IMG/VR virus record: IMGVR_UViG_3300017748_000081
Coordinates: 1-29,097 of that record
Length of the DNA stretch: 29,097 nucleotides
Direction: 5' to 3' (one strand)
DNA from: a virus
This document shows positions 14,390 through 22,845 of the stretch, in pieces. The notes below the pieces were generated by a model. The model did no database searches, was not told the DNA's origin, and saw only the letters and a list, made by a program, of their open reading frames with translations. The number at the start of each line of letters is the position of its first letter. Within the stretch, counting starts at the first letter, position 1. A program made the position numbers and the translations under genes.

Positions 14390-14818
14390 ATGAATAACCT
14401 TACCACATTTGACATTAATAAATTCACGCCCTACGCCGTAGGTTTCGATAGAGTATTTGATCATCTTATGAATCATACTCATAATATGGCCACATCAACT
14501 GGATTTCCTCCATACAATATAGTCAAACATGACGAATATGAGTTCTCAATTGAGATGGCGTTAGCGGGATTCTCAAAAGAGGATATCGAAGTCGTTGTAG
14601 AAGACGGCACTATTACAGTTAAATCAGTATTCGATGATAAAGTCGAAAATGCTGAAGTACTTCATAGAGGTATCTCGCAGAAAAAATTTACACGTAAATT
14701 TACCATTGCTGACGATATCGAAGTAAAAGGCGCTGAACTCAAAAACGGATTGTTAGAAATCTCATTAGAGAGAATTGTACCAGAGCATAAAAAGCCTAAG
14801 ACTATTAAAATCAAATAA
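14390..14818 (+). CDS. Small heat-shock protein Hsp20 (alpha-crystallin domain)
   Basis: This 142-aa protein has a short N-terminal arm (FDRVFDHLMNH), an alpha-crystallin beta sandwich from about residue 43 (YNIVKHDEYEFSIEMALAGF, KEDIEVVVEDGTITV) and the conserved A-x-L-x-x-G-x-L signature as AELKNGLLEI. The tail ends KTIKIK, an I-x-I-like anchor for oligomers. Such IbpA-like ATP-independent holdases are common in marine T4-like phages, where they may protect folding virion proteins. The ribosome site AAAGGAGAA precedes ATG 14390 closely. A composite early/late promoter suggests it is made throughout infection. A terminator follows 27 bases after the stop. Confidence 0.92.
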   Translation: MNNLTTFDINKFTPYAVGFDRVFDHLMNHTHNMATSTGFPPYNIVKHDEYEFSIEMALAGFSKEDIEVVVEDGTITVKSVFDDKVENAEVLHRGISQKKFTRKFTIADDIEVKGAELKNGLLEISLERIVPEHKKPKTIKIK

Positions 14819-14841
14819 TACTTATTAGTCTTTTTTGCAAT

Positions 14842-14849
14842 TATAAATA
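14842..14849 (+). promoter_or_regulatory. T4-type late promoter for the lysozyme/fibre operon
   Basis: Exact TATAAATA. RNA would start near 14855-14857, about 40 bases before the lysozyme ATG. Its last five bases are also the first bases of the terminator stem, so late RNA would lack most of the left arm and escape termination. Confidence 0.7.
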
Positions 14850-14883
14850 AGGGTAGAACTAAAAATTCTACCCTTATTTTTTT
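14845..14883 (+). terminator. Rho-independent terminator after Hsp20
   Basis: A perfect 14-bp stem pairs AAATAAGGGTAGAA (14845-14858) with TTCTACCCTTATTT (14866-14879) around a 7-base loop (CTAAAAA), followed by an unbroken run of seven T's ending at 14883. It is the strongest terminator in the window. Confidence 0.9.
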
Positions 14884-14896
14884 AGGAGATGTTAAA

Positions 14897-15463
14897 ATGT
14901 TTGGACTATTCAAAAAGGTAGGTTTAAAAAAATCAAAGAAAGGCGAGATTATGGCTAATTCGAATTACAATGCATGTTTGGAAATAATATTACATCATGA
15001 AGGTGGTTATGTAAATCACCCAAAAGATCCTGGTGGAGAGACTAACCTCGGTGTTACTAAAAGAGTATATGAAGAGTGGGGTGGTAAGAAATCTATGAAA
15101 AATCTTACAGTTGATGATGTTGCGCCAATATACGAAAAAAACTATTGGGGCCGTTGTAAATGTGATGATATACCAAATGGTTTGGACTTATGTGTTTTTG
15201 ATTTTGGAGTAAATGCTGGTACAGGAAGATCTGCAAAGTATTTACAAAATGTCGTTGGAGCTACTGCTGACGGAGCAATAGGTAAAAATACAATCAAAAA
15301 AGTTAATGAATATGTTGAAGAACATGGTATAGAATATGCGATTAAAAAGTTTCAAGCGAAGAGACAAGGTTATTATGAAAGACTAAAAACATTTGAGACA
15401 TTCGGTAGGGGTTGGACTAGAAGAGTTACCGAAACAACGGAATCAGCTTTAAAGATGATCTAA
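14897..15463 (+). CDS. GH108-type lysozyme / peptidoglycan hydrolase
   Basis: This 188-aa protein matches glycoside hydrolase family 108. The catalytic motif is HHEGGYVNHPKDPGGETN with E35 as probable general acid, followed by LGVTKRVYEEW, FDFGVNAGTGRSAKYLQ, and a C-terminal PG_binding_3-like part (VGATADGAIG, then FQAKRQGYYERL). It would cleave host peptidoglycan. A strong AGGAG (14884-14888, spacing 8) supports ATG 14897, which gives an 18-residue basic leader (FGLFKKVGLKKSKKGEI) with no signal peptide. A second ATG at 14951, with AGGCGAG upstream, would give the bare domain. It is the first gene of the late operon and immediately precedes the fibre genes, so it could serve in lysis or as a virion-borne hydrolase. 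Confidence 0.88.
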   Translation: MFGLFKKVGLKKSKKGEIMANSNYNACLEIILHHEGGYVNHPKDPGGETNLGVTKRVYEEWGGKKSMKNLTVDDVAPIYEKNYWGRCKCDDIPNGLDLCVFDFGVNAGTGRSAKYLQNVVGATADGAIGKNTIKKVNEYVEEHGIEYAIKKFQAKRQGYYERLKTFETFGRGWTRRVTETTESALKMI

Positions 15464-15464
15464 A

Positions 15465-18400
15465 ATGGTTTACAGAAACAAAACATTTGCAAATAGTGTA
15501 GTTGTTGGTTTAAGTTCTGGAAAAGTTGAGTTAGCCGCTGATAGTGGAGATTTACTAATTAAATCTGGTGGCTCAACAGCAACAGTTCGTCCAGGACTAG
15601 GCATAGTAGAACAACAACCAGTTGTAATTATAGCTAACAAGGCGGCGTTGCCTTTGCCTCCTACAGGCATCACTAACGGAGCTTTATATTATACTACAGC
15701 ATCCAGTGAACTGTTTATGAAATCAGGAGGTGGTTGGTACAGAGTATCTATGGTAAATACAAGTCCATCAATAACTCTGAACAAAACTACGGCATCTATC
15801 ACTACATCTACTTTAACTTTAGATGTAAACTATACAACAGTAGAACCAGAAGGTACACCAGTCACTATTGCTTTAGCTAATTCAGGTATTGCTGATACAA
15901 ATGTAGCTACAATTACTCATACAACTGCAAACAATAATATACGAGTAGTGTTTGATGGTTCTACAGATTTATCAGATGCAACAATCACTGCAACTGTTAC
16001 AGATGGTGTAAATACGGGTGTAGGAACAATTACATTTAGTACTGCATATGCAGTGAAAGATTCAAGAAATACTCTTGTATTATTAAAAGCTAATTCAGAG
16101 GGTGGAGATAATTATACGTTCAGTGATCAATCTGATAGTAATCATACTATTACACCTACAGGATATGCCAGAACATCATCATTTAGTCCTTATCGTCCCA
16201 ACGGATATGCACAACACATAAACGGAGGTAGATATATTGATATAGCCGCCTCTTCTGATTTTTCTTTCTCAGGACAGTGGAGTGTAGAGTTTTGGTTCTG
16301 GGGAGATGAACAGCAATCTAGTTCAGGAACATCAGGTTGGCATGATGTGTTTCAAATTGGTAGTTCATACATGGAAATAAACAACGATGGGTATTGTGCA
16401 ACTGGCTCTAATATGTTTGGTTCTGTAGGTAGTAGTGTGAGTGGAGAAACACACCCAATACTCTGGAATCGTTGGAATCATATAGCATATACTAGAGATG
16501 GTAGTAATGTTGTACGTCACTATGTAAACGGAAGATACACAAACAAAGCTACAGTAACAGGAAGTGCTGGCTCATCTTCTAATGCACCTCGACTAGGTTT
16601 GTATACTAGTGAGGCGGCAGAGTGTTTCTTATATGATGTTAGAATATCAAATACAGCAAGATACACTAGTGAGTATGGTTTTGATTTACCCACTGCACCT
16701 TTTGAGAGTGACTCAAATACTATGGCTTTAGTTTGTACAGGTAGTATGCTAAAAGATTATGGGCCTAATAGTCATGCTGTTACTACGAATACTAGTGGTA
16801 CTGGTAAACAAATAGGACACACACCTTTTGATAGGGGTGCATATGATGTAAGCAAACATGGTAACTCAGCAATCATTACAAATGCACGTTCATCATCTTA
16901 CGTAAAGCTACCTCGCTCTGCTGATTTGTATGACTGGAATCCTTCAAGTAATCATTTTACATTAGAGTTTTGGTTATATAGTAGAGCATTTAGAGTAGGC
17001 TCGCCTAATAATTCACCTTGTGTATTTTCTCATGCAACCGGTTCAGATAATACTTTCTATTGGGGTTTTGGTACAAACACAAGTGGTAATCTATATTTTT
17101 ATTACTATAATGGTTCTGCTCAAACTATTACCGCCTCGACAACTATGTATACAAATCAGTGGTATCATTGTGCTTTTTATAAAGACAACTCTGGAAATAT
17201 AAAGATTTATTTGAATGGTGTTCAAGATGCAAGCACAACTGTTTCTGGAACACCTCAGACTAGTTCTAGCACTGACGTATGGATAGGAAGAGCCCAAAAT
17301 AATACAGTTGGTAATTTTAACATAGCTGATGTTAGAATTGTAAAAGGTGAAGCAGTTTATACTGGAGCATTCACACCACCAACTGGCCCACTCACAAAGA
17401 CTGGTGGCACGTATTCATCAACAACAAATGTCAACACAGGTATCACTGCATCAAATACTAAACTACTTCTAAACTTTCCTGCTGGTATAGAAGATTTAGG
17501 GCAATGTTCTGAACAGGTAGAATTTTATCAGTCAGATAGTACAGATGTAGAAGGTGATACAGGTGTAGTAAAATATGGTGGAAAGCCCACAATAAAAACT
17601 GATTTTAGTGCTGGTTTTACTTCTATACATACACCTCTTTTTGAATTGTATAACTCACCATGGACAATTGAGATGTGGGTACGTCTGACTCAAAGTGGAC
17701 AAGCAAGTATATTTTTTGATTCTGATGCAGGTACTTATGGTGGTAATCTTTCTGCAAGAATAGATTATGCAGATAGTAGTAGGATATTTTATACAGATTT
17801 AGGACTTTCAGCCAGTTACGCCTATACGAATAGTGAGATTGTATTTTTAAATACTTGGAATCATTTAGTCTTTCAGCAAAATCCTAGAAATATGAAAGAC
17901 AGTGAAAATGGCATATTAACAATATGGGCAAATGGTACAGTATTAGGTAGTATGAATGCACTTGACAAATATGCAAGTGCAACTGCTGATACTGCCACAT
18001 GGAATGCTTTAAGACTTCTAGGCGCACAAGGGCCAGGAGGAGGATATTCTGCATTTACAGGTAACTCACAAGATATTCGAGTTTCGTCTGGAGCAAGATA
18101 TCCATTTATGCCTGTAAATCAAACTCTCACAACAACTAACTCAGCAAGAACAGGTGTTACAGCAACTGGATCTAATACAAAACTTCTTGCATTCACTACA
18201 ACCACAACCACAACAGATGTAACAACTAATCATACAATAACATCTCAAGGTGATCCTACTGGTGTCAGTTGGGGTCCTGTAGCTGGTATGAAATCTGTTT
18301 ACTTAGATGGTACTGGAGATTATTTTACAATTCCTAATCATGCAGATTTTAATTTCGGTACAGGTGCCTATACAATAGAGTTTTGGATTAATACAAGACA

Positions 18401-18806
18401 AACTTACGCTTGGATTTTCTACAACGCTAACAGTAACACAGGTGTTAGAATATCTATAGGTAATGAAGCCTCCTCTAGTCCTGGACAAATATTCTTAAAT
18501 GAACAAGTAAGTAATAATAGTAGTAATTATTATTCTCATTGTAGAATAGATGATGGTTCTTGGCATCATGTAGCATTTTGTAGAGATGGTGTATCAAGAA
18601 GAGTATTTGTAGATGGTAAATTAGAACATAAAAACGCACTTACAAATAGAGATTTAGCATCTGGTACTGTAGGACACATAGGAAGAAAACAAGGCCTTGC
18701 TGATGCTACTCAGTTTAAAGGATACATTTCTAATTTTAGATGGATTAAAGGACAAGCCTTGTATGCAGAAACATTTACCCCTCCTTCTGCATTACTTACA
18801 GGTTAA
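15465..18806 (+). CDS. Giant LamG-repeat tail fibre / adhesin-like structural protein A
   Basis: This 1113-aa protein is built of modules. Residues 1-100 are a phage head module (VGLSSGKVELAADSGDLLI, YYTTASSELFMKSGGGWYRV). Residues about 101-200 are an Ig/cadherin-like domain (EPEGTPVTIALANSG). Four LamG/concanavalin-A-like domains follow at about 202-414, 415-645, 665-885 and 903-1113. Each repeats the SVEFWFWG/TLEFWLYS type strand, W.H.A..RD, a YVNG turn and a closing DVRIS..ARYTSEY or Y...F.PP motif. Such domains bind glycans or proteins, so it is probably a receptor-binding fibre or decoration protein; no chaperone or coiled-coil trimer motif is seen. There is only one base between the lysozyme stop and this ATG, and no clear ribosome site, which suggests coupled translation. 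A paralogue follows. Confidence 0.85.
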   Translation: MVYRNKTFANSVVVGLSSGKVELAADSGDLLIKSGGSTATVRPGLGIVEQQPVVIIANKAALPLPPTGITNGALYYTTASSELFMKSGGGWYRVSMVNTSPSITLNKTTASITTSTLTLDVNYTTVEPEGTPVTIALANSGIADTNVATITHTTANNNIRVVFDGSTDLSDATITATVTDGVNTGVGTITFSTAYAVKDSRNTLVLLKANSEGGDNYTFSDQSDSNHTITPTGYARTSSFSPYRPNGYAQHINGGRYIDIAASSDFSFSGQWSVEFWFWGDEQQSSSGTSGWHDVFQIGSSYMEINNDGYCATGSNMFGSVGSSVSGETHPILWNRWNHIAYTRDGSNVVRHYVNGRYTNKATVTGSAGSSSNAPRLGLYTSEAAECFLYDVRISNTARYTSEYGFDLPTAPFESDSNTMALVCTGSMLKDYGPNSHAVTTNTSGTGKQIGHTPFDRGAYDVSKHGNSAIITNARSSSYVKLPRSADLYDWNPSSNHFTLEFWLYSRAFRVGSPNNSPCVFSHATGSDNTFYWGFGTNTSGNLYFYYYNGSAQTITASTTMYTNQWYHCAFYKDNSGNIKIYLNGVQDASTTVSGTPQTSSSTDVWIGRAQNNTVGNFNIADVRIVKGEAVYTGAFTPPTGPLTKTGGTYSSTTNVNTGITASNTKLLLNFPAGIEDLGQCSEQVEFYQSDSTDVEGDTGVVKYGGKPTIKTDFSAGFTSIHTPLFELYNSPWTIEMWVRLTQSGQASIFFDSDAGTYGGNLSARIDYADSSRIFYTDLGLSASYAYTNSEIVFLNTWNHLVFQQNPRNMKDSENGILTIWANGTVLGSMNALDKYASATADTATWNALRLLGAQGPGGGYSAFTGNSQDIRVSSGARYPFMPVNQTLTTTNSARTGVTATGSNTKLLAFTTTTTTTDVTTNHTITSQGDPTGVSWGPVAGMKSVYLDGTGDYFTIPNHADFNFGTGAYTIEFWINTRQTYAWIFYNANSNTGVRISIGNEASSSPGQIFLNEQVSNNSSNYYSHCRIDDGSWHHVAFCRDGVSRRVFVDGKLEHKNALTNRDLASGTVGHIGRKQGLADATQFKGYISNFRWIKGQALYAETFTPPSALLTG

Positions 18807-18832
18807 CTAAATAGATATAAAAGAGAGTAATT

Positions 18833-21800
18833 ATGGTACAAAAATTATCTTACACAGCGAATAGTATTACACTAGGAACAGGCACAAGTAAAGTTGTTTT
18901 AGGTGCAGATAGTGGTAATCTAATTGTAAAAGATTCACAAGCAAATACATCTATAATAGAACCAGGACTTGGCATACAAGGTGCAGGTGCTGTTACAACT
19001 TATGCAAACTCTTCAGTGTTACCATTTTCGCCTATATCTCCAGCAGGCAGTTTAGCATATGCAACAGCAACTGGTACATTGTATATGTCTAATGGTTCTG
19101 GTTGGTATAAAATATCATTGATTAATACTGCGCCGTCAATTACTTTATCATCAACAGCGGCTAATCCAACTCTTGATGGTTTGACTTTAGATTTTACATA
19201 TACAGTAAATGAACCTGAAGGTACACCAGTAACTATTACTCTAGCTAACTCAGGTATTGCTACTACAGGTAATGTTGCGGTAACACATACAACAAGTAAT
19301 AATCATCTTCGTTTAGTATTTGATGGTACTACAGAGTATTCAGGAGATGCTACAGTAACATTAACTGTAACTGATGGTGTTAATACTGGAACAGGAACTA
19401 TAACAATTGACACTAACTACATATCAACAGTTAACAATTCAGCCAGAGCAGGTACTCTTTTAGTTGGTAATTATGTTGCTAACCAAGTTACAAATTGGGA
19501 TAGAGATGTTAAAGACGATGGCTCATCACCTTGGACGGCATCTCAAACAAAATTTGGTAAATACACATATACGGCAACACAAAATAATACTATTGACAAA
19601 AACCGTCCTAGAGAAGGTATTATGAGACTTGCTACTTCTCCTTATCAACCAAAAGGAACTTCTTACAGTTTTAGTACTTACTATAAGGGAAGAATAATGG
19701 TAAGGAATAAAGATACCACTTCCTTAGTTATGCCACAGTCAGGTAGTTGGACATTAGAAGGTTGGGCTGAACAAATGCAGTTTGGACAAGCTGGTAGTAA
19801 TTATAGTTCTGCTTCTGTGGCTTGGAATGCGATTATTGCCACAGAAAATTACGATGTTACTGGTGGTGGTATGGCTCTAGTTTTCAATGCTACGAGTAAA
19901 AAAATAGATCTTAGAGTTTCATCAGGTACATCAGATTCAGTTTTGATAGCTGGAAGTAATAAAATTACAAGAACAAATGTAACTAATAATTATAGTGGAT
20001 ATGCATTTGGAGCAACAACCACTGGTTGGGTTCATTGGGCTATTGTTAACAATAGTGGTACAATAACTTTGTATACGAACGGAAGATCAGAAGGTAGTGC
20101 TTCACAACCTTATGATTTCAATACTACTACTGGAGATTTAATGATTGGTTGTTCTAAGTATTATGCTGTAGGTAGTGGTAATGATGACATGTGTATCTTA
20201 CCTGGATATATAGCTGATGTTAGACTTGATAAAAGTGCTGTCTACACTTCTGAATTTGCTCCACCTAAAACTCATTTAGAACCTCTTTCAAATACTAAAT
20301 TTCATTTGCCATCTGCCCACAATAGAATAGCTGACAGAAGTACTATAGGACATCGTGTCGAAGGTTGGAGTACACAAAGTTGGGCAAATCATTTGTATGG
20401 AGCGACCCCAGTTGACGGATCACCTTATGATCATATAGCTTATGATCCAGCAGTACATGGTGGTAGCTACATGATAAACGGAAACAATGACGAAGCTATT
20501 ATACAATTTAATTCAACAGAAAGTTTTGCTGGAGATTTTTCAGTATCTTTTTGGTATATGCCAATAAACTTAAATGGTTTAGGAGAGTATGGCTATTTTA
20601 TTGGAATGGGATCAAATGGAAATGTAATTGGACTTGGAACTTATAAATCGAGTAGTACTTATTATTACAAAACAGCGTTAGCTGGTTCTACCATAAATCA
20701 TTCCAGTGGTTTTAATAATGGTTCTACAGAATCTGGCGGAAAACAGAATATGAAAGGTTGGCAATATGTTTGTATACAAAGAAGTAGTGGTTCAGTAACA
20801 TTTCATATTAATGGTGATCTACTAAGAACATCATCAAATAGTGATACTTTAAATGTTTCAAATTTGAGATGGGGAGGTAATGCTCAATCTACACAGTATA
20901 ATTATCTAAACGACATGTTAATTCTTTCAGATTTACATATTTTAAATGGATCAACTTTATCATCTACAGCACCGCCCACAGAACTAAGAGCAACTGGAAG
21001 TGCTATTCATCATTTAAAATGTAATGATATGGCATATTACAATACAGGAACAGGAGATATAAGCTTCTACTATAATCCTGATTATGCTATGAGATATAGT
21101 GGCACTGGAGCTGGACTAATTCAAACAGTTAATGATAGTCCTCCTGGATATAGTTTACATTCCATTGACTTTCCTGGAAGTGGTAATGGTGGGCAAGAGA
21201 ATTATGCCGGCGGACTTAGACTTAAAGGTCCTCAAAATCATAGATTTATGACAGATGCTTGGGGTGGAGAATCAGAGAAAAAAGGTGCTTTTACTGTTGC
21301 TTTTTGGTTTAAAGCTGGTGATGTTTCTGGAACACAAAGTTTGTACTACAACGGAACTACTGGAACTGATTCTCAAGATTGTGCCCTTCAAGTATATTTA
21401 AGTGGTAGTACATTAACTACTAAAGTTTGGAAAGAAGATAATTCCCTAGAGGGTACTATAACAAAATCTAGCATATCAGCAGATACTTGGTATTATGTCT
21501 CAGTTACTTTTAGTAATTTAGGTGCTGTTACTATGCATGTTGATGGAGTTCTACAAGGACGATTTAATCAGACAAGAGCTTTAAATAGTAATAGAAATTT
21601 TCCACTTCGTAACAATTATGTTTTTCTAGGAAGTAGAGCTAACAATAGTACTTCTAGTATGACTGAGGAATATAATGGACAGCTTACAGATGTCTTTCAA
21701 ATATGTCAGGCATATTATCCACAAAATATAGTTCCAACTGTTAGTTCTAAATCAAACTCTCAGTCACATGAAACTACTACAGCTTCAAATACTAAGTTGA

Positions 21801-22465
21801 TAGCCGCCAGTGGAAGTACTGTAACTACAGAAGGAACAGGAGATGGCACTCATACTATTTCTGCAATAGGTAGTCCAACAGTATCTAATTTTGCACCTCA
21901 AAGAGCGCCTGCTGGTTGGAAGTCAATATACTTTGATGGTACTAACGATGGACTTAGCGTGTCTGCACATGCTGACTGGCAAATGGGTTCGAGTGATGAT
22001 TTTTGTATTGAGTTTTGGTATTGGGCTGAAGACTGGCAGGGTTCAGGACACACTACTTTCTTTAACGTAGGAAATGGTTTTGGTTCTGCCGATTTCAAAA
22101 TATATAGAAACAGTGATCAAACGATTAAATTATGGAATGGTACTGCTAATGTGTTACAAACAAATACAGGAACTGTGGATCAAATAGATTCAGATTGGCC
22201 CTCCGTATATGCTTGGAATCATATCGCTCTTACTAGAAAAAGTGGAAAAGTTCTTCTATGGTATAATGGTTCGCCTTCACAAGTAGGAGACATAACAGGT
22301 AATACTGACGTTCTTAATGGTGGAACAGGAAACGTATTATACATCGGACAAGCTATCAATGGTACTCAGAGATTTAAAGGATATCTATCACAGTTTAGAT
22401 GGGTTAAAGGTGATTGTGTGTATGAAGAAAATTATACAAAACCAAGTAAGTCTCTTTTCTCATAG
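18833..22465 (+). CDS. Giant LamG-repeat tail fibre / adhesin-like structural protein B (paralogue of A)
   Basis: This 1210-aa protein has the same order as its neighbour: a head module (residues 1-100; VVLGADSGNLIVKDSQANTS, LYMSNGSGWYKI), an Ig/cadherin-like domain (NEPEGTPVTITLANSG), and four LamG/concanavalin-A-like domains at about 201-486, 487-724, 725-984 and 985-1210. The head and Ig-like parts are clearly homologous to protein A and similar at DNA level near 15842-15893 and 19208-19260. The LamG parts have diverged, and domains 1 and 3 are longer. It starts at ATG 18833 behind AGAGAG, 26 bases after protein A. Host-surface glycan binding is inferred. The two may form hetero-oligomers or serve alternative receptors. 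Confidence 0.85.
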   Translation: MVQKLSYTANSITLGTGTSKVVLGADSGNLIVKDSQANTSIIEPGLGIQGAGAVTTYANSSVLPFSPISPAGSLAYATATGTLYMSNGSGWYKISLINTAPSITLSSTAANPTLDGLTLDFTYTVNEPEGTPVTITLANSGIATTGNVAVTHTTSNNHLRLVFDGTTEYSGDATVTLTVTDGVNTGTGTITIDTNYISTVNNSARAGTLLVGNYVANQVTNWDRDVKDDGSSPWTASQTKFGKYTYTATQNNTIDKNRPREGIMRLATSPYQPKGTSYSFSTYYKGRIMVRNKDTTSLVMPQSGSWTLEGWAEQMQFGQAGSNYSSASVAWNAIIATENYDVTGGGMALVFNATSKKIDLRVSSGTSDSVLIAGSNKITRTNVTNNYSGYAFGATTTGWVHWAIVNNSGTITLYTNGRSEGSASQPYDFNTTTGDLMIGCSKYYAVGSGNDDMCILPGYIADVRLDKSAVYTSEFAPPKTHLEPLSNTKFHLPSAHNRIADRSTIGHRVEGWSTQSWANHLYGATPVDGSPYDHIAYDPAVHGGSYMINGNNDEAIIQFNSTESFAGDFSVSFWYMPINLNGLGEYGYFIGMGSNGNVIGLGTYKSSSTYYYKTALAGSTINHSSGFNNGSTESGGKQNMKGWQYVCIQRSSGSVTFHINGDLLRTSSNSDTLNVSNLRWGGNAQSTQYNYLNDMLILSDLHILNGSTLSSTAPPTELRATGSAIHHLKCNDMAYYNTGTGDISFYYNPDYAMRYSGTGAGLIQTVNDSPPGYSLHSIDFPGSGNGGQENYAGGLRLKGPQNHRFMTDAWGGESEKKGAFTVAFWFKAGDVSGTQSLYYNGTTGTDSQDCALQVYLSGSTLTTKVWKEDNSLEGTITKSSISADTWYYVSVTFSNLGAVTMHVDGVLQGRFNQTRALNSNRNFPLRNNYVFLGSRANNSTSSMTEEYNGQLTDVFQICQAYYPQNIVPTVSSKSNSQSHETTTASNTKLIAASGSTVTTEGTGDGTHTISAIGSPTVSNFAPQRAPAGWKSIYFDGTNDGLSVSAHADWQMGSSDDFCIEFWYWAEDWQGSGHTTFFNVGNGFGSADFKIYRNSDQTIKLWNGTANVLQTNTGTVDQIDSDWPSVYAWNHIALTRKSGKVLLWYNGSPSQVGDITGNTDVLNGGTGNVLYIGQAINGTQRFKGYLSQFRWVKGDCVYEENYTKPSKSLFS

Positions 22466-22473
22466 GAGTTAAC

Positions 22474-22728
22474 ATGCAAATAGGTAACGTAACTAATCAA
22501 TATATTAATACTTATGTTAATGATGGTACACAAGTTGCTAATCAAGAGTATGTTAGAAAACAAGAAAGAGTACAAGAGTATAATCAAGCACAGTGGCAAA
22601 GAGAACAGCAAAAGAGAATGTATCAGTGGATGGCATACATAATGATGATGCAGTTTTTCGCAAAGAATAACATGTGGAATCTATTAAACGATATGAGAAT
22701 ACAAAGAACATTGGATATAATGGCATGA
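22474..22728 (+). CDS. Unknown Gln-rich 84-aa protein
   Basis: ATG 22474 is supported by AGGAG (22464-22468, spacing 5). The first 25 residues contain NVTNQYINTYVNDG. Residues 26-50 are Gln/Arg/Glu-rich and likely helical (KQERVQEYNQAQWQREQQK). The rest is Met/Trp/Phe-rich (WMAYIMMMQFFAKNNMWNLL), a hydrophobic or amphipathic helix that could sit in a membrane or mediate assembly. No family is recognised. Its position at the end of the fibre operon suggests a virion accessory, a fibre-assembly factor or a lysis helper; none of these is proven. Its stop overlaps a tiny membrane-protein gene (ATGA). Confidence 0.65.
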   Translation: MQIGNVTNQYINTYVNDGTQVANQEYVRKQERVQEYNQAQWQREQQKRMYQWMAYIMMMQFFAKNNMWNLLNDMRIQRTLDIMA

Positions 22729-22808
22729 ACAAAGAAGCATTTCTCACACATTTCGCTATGCTAGTTATAGGTATAGTTACTGGTTACGCAATATATAATT
22801 ATCTGTAA
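22725..22808 (+). CDS. 27-aa single-helix membrane microprotein
   Basis: A very short open frame runs from ATG 22725 to TAA 22808: MNKEAFLTHFAMLVIGIVTG followed by YAIYNYL. After eight polar residues there is one uninterrupted transmembrane segment. The ATGA overlap with the upstream gene is the same coupling used by many pairs here, and the stop lies two bases before the gp43 promoter, so the frame fills the gap exactly. It may be a holin-like or envelope-modifying peptide of the late operon; the function is not known. Chance occurrence is possible at this length. Confidence 0.5.
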   Translation: MNKEAFLTHFAMLVIGIVTGYAIYNYL

Positions 22809-22810
22809 GC

Positions 22811-22839
22811 TTGACATATAGCATACAATCTGTTATTAT
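22811..22839 (+). promoter_or_regulatory. Sigma-70-like promoter of the gp43 operon
   Basis: TTGACA (22811-22816), a 17-bp spacer and TATTAT (22834-22839). Only six bases separate the -10 box from the gp43 ATG (22846), so RNA starting at the usual distance would be leaderless. Confidence 0.7.
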
Positions 22840-22845
22840 GATCTT

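Noticed and set aside
17964-17993. TTGACA followed by a GATACT-like box inside LamG gene A
   Set aside because: Spacing is about 19-20 bases, it is deep inside a coding region and no gene starts nearby.
18807-18832. CTAAATAG/GATATAAAAG between the two LamG genes as a late promoter
   Set aside because: It differs from TATAAATA and the 26-base gap fits read-through; kept only as a remote possibility.
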